Shown here: positions 1-14,000 of the stretch, in pieces
Layout: every line of letters starts with the position of its first letter
Numbering within the stretch: position 1 is the first letter of the stretch
Assembly: GCF_051401765.1 (NCBI RefSeq)
Contig: NW_027480440.1
Location: forward strand, 4,960,001-5,024,000
DNA: 64,000 nt
Reading direction: 5' to 3'
From: Calliopsis andreniformis
Lineage: Eukaryota > Arthropoda > Insecta > Hymenoptera > Andrenidae
The notes under the pieces: model-generated
What the model was told of the DNA's origin: nothing
Seen by the model: the letters and a program-made list of their open reading frames with translations, nothing else
The model's database searches: none
Position numbers and translations under genes: made by a program

Positions 1-419
1 CAGCCAATCCTCAATCTTCAGTCCTCAATCCTCAATCCTCAATTCTCAATCCTCAATCCTCAATCCTCAGTCCTCTCTCCTCAAACCCCAATCCTGAATC
101 CTCAGTCCTGAATCCTCAAGCTTCAGCCCTCAGTCCTCAACAATCAGTTGTCACTTCTCAATCCTCAATAGAATATCATCAATTCACAGTTTTCAATACT
201 CAATACTCAATCTGCAATCTTCAAATCTCTATCCAGAAACACCAATTCTCATCATTCAACCCTCAACACTCAGTCCCCAATCCTCAATATTCAATCCTCA
301 ATCCTCAATCCTCAATCCACAATACTCAATATTCAATCCTCAATACTCAATCTTCAATCCTCAATAGTCAATACTCAATCCTCAATTCTCAATCCTCGAT
401 CGTCAATCTTCAATCCTAA
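1..419 (+). repeat. Truncated alpha block (right part only)
   Basis: This stretch matches 6092-6511 base for base in layout (offset 6091), including the opening CAGCCAATCC. It also matches the right part of alpha copy 1 at offset 1024. It holds core A at 170 and a HindIII-like AAGCTT at about 118. The copy probably continues left of the window. Confidence 0.82.
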
Positions 420-560
420 ATACTCAATCCTCAACCCTCTGCCCTCACCCTCAATCCTCAATCCTCAATCCTCAATCCTCAATCTTCAATCCTCAATACT
501 CAGTCCTCAAACCTCAATCCTGAATCCTCAATCCTGAATCCTCAATCTTCAGCCCTCAGT

Positions 561-1980
561 CCTCAAGAATCAGTGGTCCATCCTCAATCCTCAATAGAAT
601 ATCATGATTTCACAGTTTTCAATACTCAATACTCAACCTGCAATCTTCAAATCTCTATCCACAAACATCAATTCTCATCACTCAACCCTCAAAACTCAGT
701 CCCCAATCATCAATATTCAAGCCTCAATCCTCAATCCTCAATCCACAATCCTCAACCTTCAATCCTCAATACTCAATCTTCAATCCTCAATCTTCAACCC
801 TCAATCCTCAATCCTCAGTCCTCAAACCTCAATCCTGGATCCTCAATCCTGAATCCTCAATCTTCAGCCCTCAGTCCTCAACAATCAGTGGTCTATCCTC
901 AATCCTCAATAGAATATCATGAATTCACAGGTTTCAATACTCAATACTCAGCCTGCAATCTTCAAATCCCTATCCACAAACATCAATTCTCATCACTCAG
1001 CCCTCAACACTCAGTCCCCAATCCTCAATCTTCAATCCGCAATCCTCAATCCTCAATTCTCAATCCTCAATCCTCAATCCTCAGTCCTCTCTCCTCAAAC
1101 CCCAATCCTGAAGACTCAATCCTGAATCCTCAAGCTTCAGCCCTCAGTCCTCAACAATCAGTTGTCAATTCTCAATCCTCAATAGAATATCATCAATTCA
1201 CAGTTTTCAATACTCAATACTCAATCTGCAATCTTCAAATCTCTATCCAGAAACACCAATTCTCATCATTCAACCCTCAACACTCAGTCCCCAATCCTCA
1301 ATATTCAATCCTCAATCCTCAATCCTCAATCCACAATACTCAATATTCAATCCTCAATACTCAATCTTCAATCCTCAATACTCAATACTCAATCCTCAAT
1401 TCTCAATCCTCGATCATCAATCTTCAATCCTAAATACTCAGTCTTCAATCCTCAATTCTCAATCTTCAATCCTCAATACTCAATATTCAATCCTCAATCC
1501 TCAATCCTCAATCCTCAACCCTCAATCTTCACTCCTCAAACCTCAATCCTCAGTCCTCAGTCCTCAAACCTCAATCCTCAACCCTCGGGCCTCATCCTCA
1601 ATCCTCAATCCAAAATCCTCAATTCTTAATCTTCAATCCTCAATACTCAATCTTCAATCCTCAATGCTCAGTCCTCAAATTTCAATTCTGAATCCTCAAT
1701 CTGGAACCCTCAATCTTCAGCCCTCAGTCCTCAACAATCAGTTGTCAATCCTCAATCCTCAATAGAATATACTCAATTCACAGTTTTCAATACCCAATAC
1801 TCAATCTGCAATCTTCAATTCTCTATCCACAAACATCAATTCTCATCACTCAACCCTCAACACTCAGTCCTCAATGTTCAATCCTCAATCCTCAATTCTC
1901 AATCTTCAATCCTCAATACTGTACCTTCAAACCTCAATCCTCAATCCTCAGTCCTCAATCCTCAATCCTCAATCTTAACC
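561..1980 (+). repeat. Alpha block, copy 1 (1420 bp)
   Basis: The block runs from CTCAAGAATCAGTGG to CTTAACC and holds four core A boxes (596, 911, 1194, 1764). Four copies in the window have exactly the same length. This copy differs from the others by scattered substitutions, for example GGTCTATCC near 891, CACAGGTTTC near 927 and TGAAGACTC near 1109. The final TAACCT is a 6-base unit. Confidence 0.9.
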
Positions 1981-3026
1981 TTCAATCCTCAGTACTCAAT
2001 CTTCAATCCTCAATCCTCAATCCTCAATCCTCAATCCTCAATCTTCAATCCTCAATACTCAATCTTCAATCCTGAATCCTCAATCCTCAATTCTCAATCC
2101 TCAAACCTCCGTCCTTAGTCCTCAAACCCCAATCCTCAACCCTCTGCCCTCACCCTCAATCCTCAATCCTCAATCCTCAATCCTCAATCTTCAATCCTCA
2201 ATACTCAATCTTCAATCCTCAATCCCCAGTCCTCAAACCTCAATTCTGAATCCTCAATCCTGAATCCTCAATCTTCAGCCCTCAGTCCTCAACATTCAGT
2301 TGTCAATCCTCAATCCTCAATAGAATATCCTCAATTCACAGTTTTCAATACTCAATACTCAATCTGCAATCGTCATCTCTCTATCCAGAAACATAAATTC
2401 TCATCACTCAACCCTCAACACTCAGTACTCAATGTTCAATCCTAATCTTCAATTCTGAATCTTCAATCCTCAATACTGAATCTTCAATCCGCAATCCTCA
2501 ATCCCCAATCCTCATTCCTCAATCCTCAATCCTCAATCTTCAATCCTCAATACTCAATCTTCAATCCTCAATACTCAATCTTCAATCCTCAATCCGCAAT
2601 CCTCAATCCTCATGCGTCAATCCTCAGTACCCAATCCTCAATCTTCAATCCTCATTCCTCAATTCTCAATTCTCAATCCTCAATCCTCAGGCCTCAGACA
2701 TCAATATTCAACACTCAGATCTCGTCCTCAATCCACAACCCTCAATCCTCAACCCTCAATCTTTAATCATCAATATTCTATCTTCAATCCTCAATCCTCA
2801 ATCCTCAATCCTCAATCCTCAATCCTCAATCTTCACTCCTCAAACCTCAATCCTCAATCCTCAATGTTCAATCCTCAATACCCAATCCTCAGTCTTCAAT
2901 CCTCAATCCTCAGTCCTTATTCCTCAATCCTCAATCCTCAATCCTCAATCCTCAATCCTCAATCCTCAGTCCTCAAACCTCAATCCTGAATCCTCAATCC
3001 TGAATCCTCAATCTTCAGCCCTCAGT
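1981..3026 (+). repeat. Beta block, copy 1
   Basis: This is the interval between alpha copies 1 and 2. It has core A at 2322 and the 6-base units TCACCC (about 2148), TAATCT (about 2443) and TCGTCC (about 2721, next to AGATCTCG). It matches 4447-5545 and part of 6735-7470. Relative to copy 2 it lacks a stretch of about 224 bases (32 heptamers). Confidence 0.82.
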
Positions 3027-4446
3027 CCTCAAGAATCAGTGGTCCATCCTCAATCCTCAATAGAATATCATGATTTCACAGTTTTCAATACTCAATACTC
3101 AACCTGCAATCTTCAAATCTCTATCCACAAACATCAATTCTCATCACTCAACCCTCAAAACTCAGTCCCCAATCATCAATATTCAAGCCTCAATCCTCAA
3201 TCCTCAATCCACAATCCCCAACCTTCAATCCTCAATACTCAATCTTCAATCCTCAATCTTCAACCCTCAATCCTCAATCCTCAGTCCTCAAACCTCAATC
3301 CTGGATCCTCAATCCTGAATCCTCAATCTTCAGCCCTCAGTCCTCAACAATCAGTGGTCAATCCTCAATCCTCAATAGAATATCATGAATTCACAGTTTT
3401 CAATACTCAATACTCAGCCTGCAATCTTCAAATCCCTATCCACAAACATCAATTCTCATCACTCAGCCCTCAACACTCAGTCCCCAATCCTCAATCTTCA
3501 ATCCTCAATCCTCAATCCTCAATTCTCAATCCTCAATCCTCAATCCTCAGTCCTCTCTCCTCAAACCCCAATCCTGAAGCCTCAATCCTGAATCCTCAAG
3601 CTTCAGCCCTCAGTCCTCAACAATCAGTTGTCAATTCTCAATCCTCAATAGAATATCATCAATTCACAGTTTTCAATACTCAATACTCAATCTGCAATCT
3701 TCAAATCTCTATCCAGAAACACCAATTCTCATCATTCAACCCTCAACACTCAGTCCCCAATCCTCAATATTCAATCCTCAATCCTCAATCCTCAATCCAC
3801 AATACTCAATATTCAATCCTCAATACTCAATCTTCAATCCTCAATACTCAATACTCAATCCTCAATTCTCAATCCTCGATCATCAATCTTCAATCCTAAA
3901 TACTCAATCTTCAATCCTCAATTCTCAATCTTCAATCCTCAATACTCAATATTCAATCCTCAATCCTCAATCCTCAATCCCCAATCCTCAATCTTCACTC
4001 CTCAAACCTCAATCCTCAGTCCTCAGTCCTCAAACCTCAATCCTCAACCCTCGGCCCTCATCCTCAATCCTCAATCCAAAATCCTCAATTCTTAATCTTC
4101 AATCCTCAATACTCAATCTTCAATCCTCAATGCTCAGTCCTCAAATTTCAATTCTGAATCCTCAATCTGGAACCCTCAATCTTCAGCCCTCAGTCCTCAA
4201 CAATCAGTTGTCAATCCTCAATCCTCAATAGAATATACTCAATTCACAGTTTTCAATACCCAATACTCAATCTGCAATCTTCAATTCTCTATCCACAAAC
4301 ATCAATTCTCATCACTCAACCCTCAACACTCAGTCCTCAATGTTCAATCCTCAATCCTCAATTCTCAATCTTCAATCCTCAATACTGAACCTTCAATCCT
4401 CAATCCTCAATCCTCAGTCCTCAATCCTCGATCCTCAATCTTAACC
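3027..4446 (+). repeat. Alpha block, copy 2 (1420 bp)
   Basis: This is alpha copy 1 displaced by 2466 bases, with core A at 3062, 3377, 3650 and 4230. It ends with TACTGAACC where the other copies have TACTGTACC, so it carries its own private changes near the right edge. Confidence 0.9.
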
Positions 4447-5545
4447 TTCAATCCTCAGTACTCAATCTTCAATCCTCAATCCTCAATCCTCAATCCTCAA
4501 TCCTCAATCTTCAATCCTCAATACTCAATCTTCAATCCTCAATCCTCAATCCTCAATCCTCAATCCTCAATCCACAATCCTCAACCTTCAATCCTCAACA
4601 CTCAATCTTCAATCCTCAATCCTCAATCCTCAATCCTCAATTCGCAATCCTCAATAGTCAATCTTCAATCCTCGATACTCAATATTCAATCCTCAACCCT
4701 CAATCCTCAATCCTCAATCCTCATTCTTCGATCCTCAATACCCAATCCTCAATCTTCAATCCTGAATCCTCAATCCTCAATTCTCAATCCTCAAACATCC
4801 GTCCTTAGTCCTCAAACCCCAATCCTCAACCCTCTGCCCTCACCCTCAATCCTCAATCCTCAATCCTCAATCCTCAATCTTCAATCCTCAATACTCAATC
4901 TTCAATCCCCAATCCTCAGTCCTCAAACCTCAATTCTGAATCCTCAATCCTGAATCCTCAATCTTCAGCCCTCAGGCCTCAACATTCAGTTGTCAATCCT
5001 CAATCCTCAATAGAATATCCTCAATTCACAGTTTTCAATACTCAATACTCAATCTGCAATCGTCATCTCTCTATCCAGAAACATAAATTCTCATCACTCA
5101 CCCCTCAACACTCAGTACTCAATGTTCAATCCTAATCCTCAATTCTGAATCTTCAATCCTCAATACTGAATCTTCAATCCGCAATCCTCAATCCCCAATC
5201 CTCAATCCTCAATCCTCAATCCTCAATCTTCAATCCTCAATACTCAACCTTCAATCCTCAATCCGCAATCCTCAATCCTCATTCGTCAATCCGCAGTACC
5301 CAATCCTCAATCTTCAATCCTCATTCCTCAATTCTCAATTCTCAATCCTCAATCCTCAGACCTCAGACATCAATATTCAACACTCAGATCTCGTCCTCAA
5401 TCCACAACCCCCAATCCTCAACCCTCAATCTTTAATCATCAATATTCTATCTTCAATCCTCAATCCTCAATCCTCAATCCTCAATCCTCAATCCTCAATC
5501 TACACTCCTCAAACCTCAATCCTCAATCCTCAATGTTCAATCCTC
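4447..5545 (+). repeat. Beta block, copy 2
   Basis: Matches beta copy 1 first at offset 2466, then at 2690 after an extra 224-base segment (about 4555-4750), then at 2669 after losing 21 bases. These shifts are 32 and 3 heptamers. Core A lies at 5012, with the same unusual CGTCATCTCTC stretch and TACTCAATG as in 2322 and 6841. Confidence 0.82.
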
Positions 5546-6091
5546 AATCCTCAATCCTCAATCCTCAATTCTCAATCTTCAGTCCTCAATAATCAATCTG
5601 CAATCCTCAATCCTCAATCCTCAATCCTCAATCCTCATTCTTCAATCCTCAATACCCAATCCTCAATCTTCAATACTCAGTCCTCAATTCTCAATTCTCA
5701 ATCCTCAATCCTCAGACCTCAAACATCAATATTCAACCCTCAGTCCTCGTCCTCAATCCTCAATTCTCAATCCTCAATCCTCAATATTCAATCCTCAATA
5801 CACAATATTCAATCCTCAATCCTCAATACTCATTCCCCAATCCTCATTCTTCAATCCTCATCCTTCAATCCTCAATACACAATCCTCAATCTTCAATCCT
5901 CAATCCTCAATCCTCAGCTGGCAATCCTCAATCCTCAGTCCTCAGACCTCAGGCATCAACACTCAACCCTCAGTCCTCGTTCTCAATCCACAACACTCAA
6001 TCCTCAATTATCAATCTTCATTCATCAATATTCAACCTTCAATCCTCAATGCTCAATCCTCAATCCTCAATCCTCAATGTTCAATCCTCAA
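5546..6091 (+). repeat. Heptamer stretch with the first module C boxes
   Basis: A more degenerate stretch without a core box. It holds the first two module C boxes of the window (5712 and 5942). I found no long partner for it by eye elsewhere in the window. Confidence 0.7.
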
Positions 6092-6734
6092 CAGCCAATC
6101 CTCAATCTTCAATCCTCAATCCTCAATCCTCAATTCTCAATCCTCAATCCTCAATCCTCAGTCCTCTCTCCTCAAACCCCAATCCTGAAGCCTCAATCCT
6201 GAATCCTCAAGCTTCAGCCCTCAGTCCTCAACAATCAGTTGTCAATTCTCAATCCTCAATAGAATATCATCAATTCACAGTTTTCAATACTCAATACTCA
6301 ATCTGCAATCTTCAAATCTCTATCCAGAAACACCAATTCTCATCATTCAACCCTCAACACTCAGTCCCCAATCCTCAATATTCAATCCTCAATCCTCAAT
6401 CCTCAATCCACAATACTCAATATTCAATCCTCAATACTCAATCTTCAATCCTCAATACTCAATACTCAATCCTCAATTCTCAATCCTCGATCATCAATCT
6501 TCAATCCTAAATACTCAATCTTCAATCCTCAATTCTCAATCTTCAATCCTCAATACTCAATATTCAATCCTCAATCCTCAATCCTCAATCCTCAATCCTC
6601 AATCTTCACTCCTCAAACCTCAATCCTCAGTCCTCAGTCCTCAAACCTCAATCCTCAACCCTCGGGCCTCATCCTCAATCCTCAATCCAAAATCCTCAAT
6701 TCTTAATCTTCAATCCTCAATACTCAATCTTCAA
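6092..6734 (+). repeat. Truncated alpha block joined to beta
   Basis: Carries only the right part of alpha (equivalent to about 1025-1660) with core A at 6261. The junction at 6092 is the same one that opens the window, so this truncated form exists at least twice. After about 6734 the sequence jumps directly to beta, skipping the 1764-type core, which looks like an internal deletion derivative. Confidence 0.78.
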
Positions 6735-7470
6735 TCCTCAATCCTCAGTCCTCAAACCTCAATTCTGAATCCTCAATCCTGAATCCTCAATCTTCAGCCC
6801 TCAGTCCTCAACATTCAGTTGTCAATCCTCAATCCTCAATAGAATATCCTCAATTCACAGTTTTCAATACTCAATACTCAATCTGCAATCGTCATCTCTC
6901 TATCCAGAAACATAAATTCTCATCACTCAACCCTCAACACTCAGTACTCAATGTTCAATCCTAATCTTCAATTCTGAATCTTCAATCCTCAATACTGAAT
7001 CTTCAATCCGCAATCCTCAATCCCCAATCCTCATTCCTCAATCCTCAATCCTCAATCTTCAATCCTCAATACTCAATCTTCAATCCTCAATCCGCAATCC
7101 TCAATCCTCATGCGTCAATCCTCAGTACCCAATCCTCAATCTTCAATCCTCATTCCTCAATTCTCAATTCTCAATCCTCAATCCTCAGGCCTCAGACATC
7201 AATATTCAACACTCAGATCTCGTCCTCAATCCACAACCCTCAATCCTCAACCCTCAATCTTTAATCATCAATATTCTATCTTCAATCCTCAATCCTCAAT
7301 CCTCAATCCTCAATCCTCAATCCTCAATCCTCAATCTTCACTCCTCAAACCTCAATCCTCAATCCTCAATGTTCAATCCTCAATACCCAATCCTCAGTCT
7401 TCAATCCTCAATCCTCAGTCCTTATTCCTCAATCCTCAATCCTCAATCCTCAATCCTCAATCCTCAATCC
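6735..7470 (+). repeat. Beta block, copy 3
   Basis: Matches about 2210-2960 at offsets of 4519 and 4498. The 21-base change equals three heptamers. Core A is at 6841. It leads without a break into alpha copy 3. Confidence 0.8.
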
Positions 7471-10400
7471 TCAGTCCTCAAACCTCAATCCTGAATCCTC
7501 AATCCTGAATCCTCAATCTTCAGCCCTCAGTCCTCAAGAATCAGTGGTCCATCCTCAATCCTCAATAGAATATCATGATTTCACAGTTTTCAATACTCAA
7601 TACTCAACCTGCAATCTTCAAATCTCTATCCACAAACATCAATTCTCATCACTCAACCCTCAAAACTCAGTCCCCAATCATCAATATTCAAGCCTCAATC
7701 CTCAATCCTCAATCCACAATCCCCAACCTTCAATCCTCAATACTCAATCTTCAATCCTCAATCTTCAACCCTCAATCCTCAATCCTCAGTCCTCAAACCT
7801 CAATCCTGGATCCTCAATCCTGAATCCTCAATCTTCAGCCCTCAGTCCTCAACAATCAGTGGTCAATCCTCAATCCTCAATAGAATATCATGAATTCACA
7901 GTTTTCAATACTCAATACTCAGCCTGCAATCTTCAAATCCCTATCCACAAACATCAATTCTCATCACTCAGCCCTCAACACTCAGTCCCCAATCCTCAAT
8001 CTTCAATCCTCAATCCTCAATCCTCAATTCTCAATCCTCAATCCTCAATCCTCAGTCCTCTCTCCTCAAACCCCAATCCTGAAGCCTCAATCCTGAATCC
8101 TCAAGCTTCAGCCCTCAGTCCTCAACAATCAGTTGTCAATTCTCAATCCTCAATAGAATATCATCAATTCACAGTTTTCAATACTCAATACTCAATCTGC
8201 AATCTTCAAATCTCTATCCAGAAACACCAATTCTCATCATTCAACCCTCAACACTCAGTCCCCAATCCTCAATATTCAATCCTCAATCCTCAATCCTCAA
8301 TCCACAATACTCAATATTCAATCCTCAATACTCAATCTTCAATCCTCAATACTCAATACTCAATCCTCAATTCTCAATCCTCGATCATCAATCTTCAATC
8401 CTAAATACTCAATCTTCAATCCTCAATTCTCAATCTTCAATCCTCAATACTCAATATTCAATCCTCAATCCTCAATCCTCAATCCCCAATCCTCAATCTT
8501 CACTCCTCAAACCTCAATCCTCAGTCCTCAGTCCTCAAACCTCAATCCTCAACCCTCGGCCCTCATCCTCAATCCTCAATCCAATATCCTCAATTCTTAA
8601 TCTTCAATCCTCAATACTCAATCTTCAATCCTCAATGCTCAGTCCTCAAATTTCAATTCTGAATCCTCAATCTGGAACCCTCAATCTTCAGCCCTCAGTC
8701 CTCAACAATCAGTTGTCAATCCTCAATCCTCAATAGAATATACTCAATTCACAGTTTTCAATACCCAATACTCAATCTGCAATCTTCAATTCTCTATCCA
8801 CAAACATCAATTCTCATCACTCAACCCTCAACACTCAGTCCTCAATGTTCAATCCTCAATCCTCAATTCTGAATATTCAATCCTCAATACTGTACCTTCA
8901 AACCTCAATCCTCAATCCTCAGTCCTCAATCCTCAATCCTCAATCTTAACCTTCAATCCTCAGTACTCAATCTTCAATCCTCAATCCTCAATCCTCAATC
9001 CTCAATCCTCAATCTTCAATCCTCAATACTCAATCTTCAATCCTGAATCCTCAATCCTCAATTCTCAATCCTCAATACCCAATCCTCAGTCTTCAATCCT
9101 CAATCCTCAATCCTCAATCCTCAATCTTCAATCCTCAATACTGAACCTTGAATCCTCAATCCTCAATCCTCAATCCTCAATGCTCAATCCTCAATCTTCA
9201 ATCCTCAATACTCAATCTGCAATCCTCAATCCTCAATCATCAATCCTCAATACTCATTCTTCAATCCTCAATACCCAACCCTCAATCTTCAATCCTCAAT
9301 CCTCAATCCTCAATTCTCAATCCTCAATCCTCAATCCTCAGACCTCAAACATCAATATTCAACCCTCAGTCCTCGAACTCAATCCACAACCCTCAACCCT
9401 CAATCCTCAATCTTCAATCAACAATAATCAATCTTCAATCCTCAATACTCAATCTTCAATCCTCAATCCTCAATCCTCAATCCTCAACCCTCAATCCTCA
9501 ATGCTCAATCCTCAATCCTCAGCCCGGAGTCCTCATCCTCAATTCTCAATCCTCAATTCTCAATCATCAATCCTCAAACCTCAACCTTCAATCGTCAATG
9601 CTCAATCCTTAATCCTCAACCCTCAGTCCTCAATCCTCAATCCTCAATACTCCAACCTCAATCCTCAACCGTCAGTCCTCGTCCTCAATCCTCAAACCTC
9701 AATCCTCAATCCTCAATCTTCAATCATCAATACTCAATCTTCAATTCTCAATTCTCAATCCTCAATCCTCAATCCTCAATCATCAATCCTCAATATTCAA
9801 CACTCAACCGCCAACCATCAATCTTCAATACTCAACCATCAATCCTCAATTCTGAATACTCAATAGAATATCATGAATTCTCATGGTTCGATACTCAATC
9901 CTCAAACATCAATTCTCAACACTCAATCCCCAATCTTCAATCCTCAATACTCAATCTTCAATCCTCAATCCTCATTCCTCAATCCTCAATCCTCAATCCT
10001 CAGTCATCAATACTCAATCTTCAATACTCAATCCTCAATCCTCAATCCTCAATCCTCAATCCTCAACCCTCAACCCTCAATCCTCATTCCTCAAACCTCA
10101 ATCCTCAACCCTCAGTCCTCATCCTCAATTCTCAATTCTCAATTCTCAGTCATCAATCCTCAATCCTCAATCTTCAATCCTCAATAATCAATCTCCAATC
10201 CTAGATCCTCAATCCCCAATCTTCAATCCTTAATCCTCAATCTTCAATCCTCAATCTTCAGTCCTCAATACTCAATCTGCAATCCTCAATCCTCAATCAT
10301 CAATCCTCAATACTCATTCTTCAATCCCCAATACCCAACCCTCAATCTCCAATCCTCAATCCTCAATCCTCAATTCTCAATCCTCAATCCTCAATCCTCA

Positions 10401-11031
10401 GACCTCAAACATCAATATTCAACCCTCAGTCCTCGACCTCAATCCACAACCCTCAACCCTCAATCCTCAATCTTCAATCATCAATAATCAATCTTCAATC
10501 CTCAATACTCAATCTTCAATCCTCAATCCTCAATCCTCAATCCTCAATCCTCAATGCTCAATCCTCAATCCTCAGCCCTGAGTCCTCATCCTCAATTCTC
10601 AATCCTCAATACTCAATCATCAGTCCTCAGTCCACAATCCTCAATCCTCAAACCTCAATCCTCAATCGTCAGTCCTCGTCCTCAATCCTCAACACTCAAT
10701 CCTCAATCCTCAATCTTCAATCATCAATACTCAACCTTCAATCCTCAATCCTCAATCTTCAATCCTCAATTCTCAATTCTCACTCCTCAACACTCAATGC
10801 TCAATCGTCAATCCCCAATCCCCAATCCTCAATCTTCAATCCTCAATCCTCAATCCTCAATCCTCAATCCTCAATCCTCAATCTTCAATCCTCAATACTC
10901 AATATTCATCCCTCAATCCTCAATCCTCAATCCTCAATCCTCAATCCTCAATCTTCAGGCTTCAATCCTCAATACTCAATATTCAATCCTCAGTCCTCAA
11001 TCCTCAATTCTCAATCCTCAATCCTCAGTCC
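7471..11031 (+). repeat. 3561-bp tandem duplication, unit 1
   Basis: Contains alpha copy 3 (7532-8951), then a region with two module C boxes (9338, 10398) and a hybrid core B (9865). The next 3561 bases repeat it with only a handful of mismatches seen by eye, for example CCAATATCC near 8581 against CCAAAATCC near 12142, and TCAGTCCAC near 10627 against TCAATCCAC near 14188. I count nine 6-base units in it, and 3561 equals 510 units of 7 minus 9. The repeat ends fall in TCAGTCCTCAAACC, present at both junctions. Confidence 0.92.
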
Positions 11032-14000
11032 TCAGTCCTCAAACCTCAATCCTGAATCCTCAATCCTGAATCCTCAATCTTCAGCCCTCAGTCCTCAAGA
11101 ATCAGTGGTCCATCCTCAATCCTCAATAGAATATCATGATTTCACAGTTTTCAATACTCAATACTCAACCTGCAATCTTCAAATCTCTATCCACAAACAT
11201 CAATTCTCATCACTCAACCCTCAAAACTCAGTCCCCAATCATCAATATTCAAGCCTCAATCCTCAATCCTCAATCCACAATCCCCAACCTTCAATCCTCA
11301 ATACTCAATCTTCAATCCTCAATCTTCAACCCTCAATCCTCAATCCTCAGTCCTCAAACCTCAATCCTGGATCCTCAATCCTGAATCCTCAATCTTCAGC
11401 CCTCAGTCCTCAACAATCAGTGGTCAATCCTCAATCCTCAATAGAATATCATGAATTCACAGTTTTCAATACTCAATACTCAGCCTGCAATCTTCAAATT
11501 CCTATCCACAAACATCAATTCTCATCACTCAGCCCTCAACACTCAGTCCCCAATCCTCAATCTTCAATCCTCAATCCTCAATCCTCAATTCTCAATCCTC
11601 AATCCTCAATCCTCAGTCCTCTCTCCTCAAACCCCAATCCTGAAGCCTCAATCCTGAATCCTCAAGCTTCAGCCCTCAGTCCTCAACAATCAGTTGTCAA
11701 TTCTCAATCCTCAATAGAATATCATCAATTCACAGTTTTCAATACTCAATACTCAATCTGCAATCTTCAAATCTCTATCCAGAAACACCAATTCTCATCA
11801 TTCAACCCTCAACACTCAGTCCCCAATCCTCAATATTCAATCCTCAATCCTCAATCCTCAATCCACAATACTCAATATTCAATCCTCAATACTCAATCTT
11901 CAATCCTCAATACTCAATACTCAATCCTCAATTCTCAATCCTCGATCATCAATCTTCAATCCTAAATACTCAATCTTCAATCCTCAATTCTCAATCTTCA
12001 ATCCTCAATACTCAATATTCAATCCTCAATCCTCAATCCTCAATCCCCAATCCTCAATCTTCACTCCTCAAACCTCAATCCTCAGTCCTCAGTCCTCAAA
12101 CCTCAATCCTCAACCCTCGGCCCTCATCCTCAATCCTCAATCCAAAATCCTCAATTCTTAATCTTCAATCCTCAATACTCAATCTTCAATCCTCAATGCT
12201 CAGTCCTCAAATTTCAATTCTGAATCCTCAATCTGGAACCCTCAATCTTCAGCCCTCAGTCCTCAACAATCAGTTGTCAATCCTCAATCCTCAATAGAAT
12301 ATACTCAATTCACAGTTTTCAATACCCAATACTCAATCTGCAATCTTCAATTCTCTATCCACAAACATCAATTCTCATCACTCAACCCTCAACACTCAGT
12401 CCTCAATGTTCAATCCTCAATCCTCAATTCTGAATATTCAATCCTCAATACTGTACCTTCAAACCTCAATCCTCAATCCTCAGTCCTCAATCCTCAATCC
12501 TCAATCTTAACCTTCAATCCTCAGTACTCAATCTTCAATCCTCAATCCTCAATCCTCAATCCTCAATCCTCAATCTTCAATCCTCAATACTCAATCTTCA
12601 ATCCTGAATCCTCAATCCTCAATTCTCAATCCTCAATACCCAATCCTCAGTCTTCAATCCTCAATCCTCAATCCTCAATCCTCAATCTCCAATCCTCAAT
12701 ACTGAACCTTGAATCCTCAATCCTCAATCCTCAATCCTCAATGCTCAATCCTCAATCTTCAATCCTCAATACTCAATCTGCAATCCTCAATCCTCAATCA
12801 TCAATCCTCAATACTCATTCTTCAATCCTCAATACCCAACCCTCAATCTTCAATCCTCAATCCTCAATCCTCAATTCTCAATCCTCAATCCTCAATCCTC
12901 AGACCTCAAACATCAATATTCAACCCTCAGTCCTCGAACTCAATCCACAACCCTCAACCCTCAATCCTCAATCTTCAATCAACAATAATCAATCTTCAAT
13001 CCTCAATACTCAATCTTCAATCCTCAATCCTCAATCCTCAATCCTCAACCCTCAATCCTCAATGCTCAATCCTCAATCCTCAGCCCGGAGTCCTCATCCT
13101 CAATTCTCAATCCTCAATTCTCAATCATCAATCCTCAAACCTCAACCTTCAATCGTCAATGCTCAATCCTTAATCCTCAACCCTCAGTCCTCAATCCTCA
13201 ATCCTCAATACTCCAACCTCAATCCTCAACCGTCAGTCCTCGTCCTCAATCCTCAAACCTCAATCCTCAATCCTCAATCTTCAATCATCAATACTCAATC
13301 TTCAATTCTCAATTCTCAATCCTCAATCCTCAATCCTCAATCATCAATCCTCAATATTCAACACTCAACCGCCAACCATCAATCTTCAATACTCAACCAT
13401 CAATCCTCAATTCTGAATACTCAATAGAATATCATGAATTCTCATGGTTCGATACTCAATCCTCAAACATCAATTCTCAACACTCAATCCCCAATCTTCA
13501 ATCCTCAATACTCAATCTTCAATCCTCAATCCTCATTCCTCAATCCTCAATCCTCAATCCTCAGTCATCAATACTCAATCTTCAATACTCAATCCTCAAT
13601 CCTCAATCCTCAATCCTCAATCCTCAACCCTCAACCCTCAATCCTCATTCCTCAAACCTCAATCCTCAACCCTCAGTCCTCATCCTCAATTCTCAATTCT
13701 CAATTCTCAGTCATCAATCCTCAATCCTCAATCTTCAATCCTCAATAATCAATCTCCAATCCTAGATCCTCAATCCCCAATCTTCAATCCTTAATCCTCA
13801 ATCTTCAATCCTCAATCTTCAGTCCTCAATACTCAATCTGCAATCCTCAATCCTCAATCATCAATCCTCAATACTCATTCTTCAATCCCCAATACCCAAC
13901 CCTCAATCTCCAATCCTCAATCCTCAATCCTCAATTCTCAATCCTCAATCCTCAATCCTCAGACCTCAAACATCAATATTCAACCCTCAGTCCTCGACCT

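Noticed and set aside
3039..3899. The 286-codon frame repeated at 573, 3039, 7544 and 11105, which looks like a conserved gene family
   Set aside because: It is conserved only because it lies inside the duplicated alpha block. Overlapping frames of 82 and 68 codons in another phase are conserved equally well, so the repeat is being copied and no protein is under selection.
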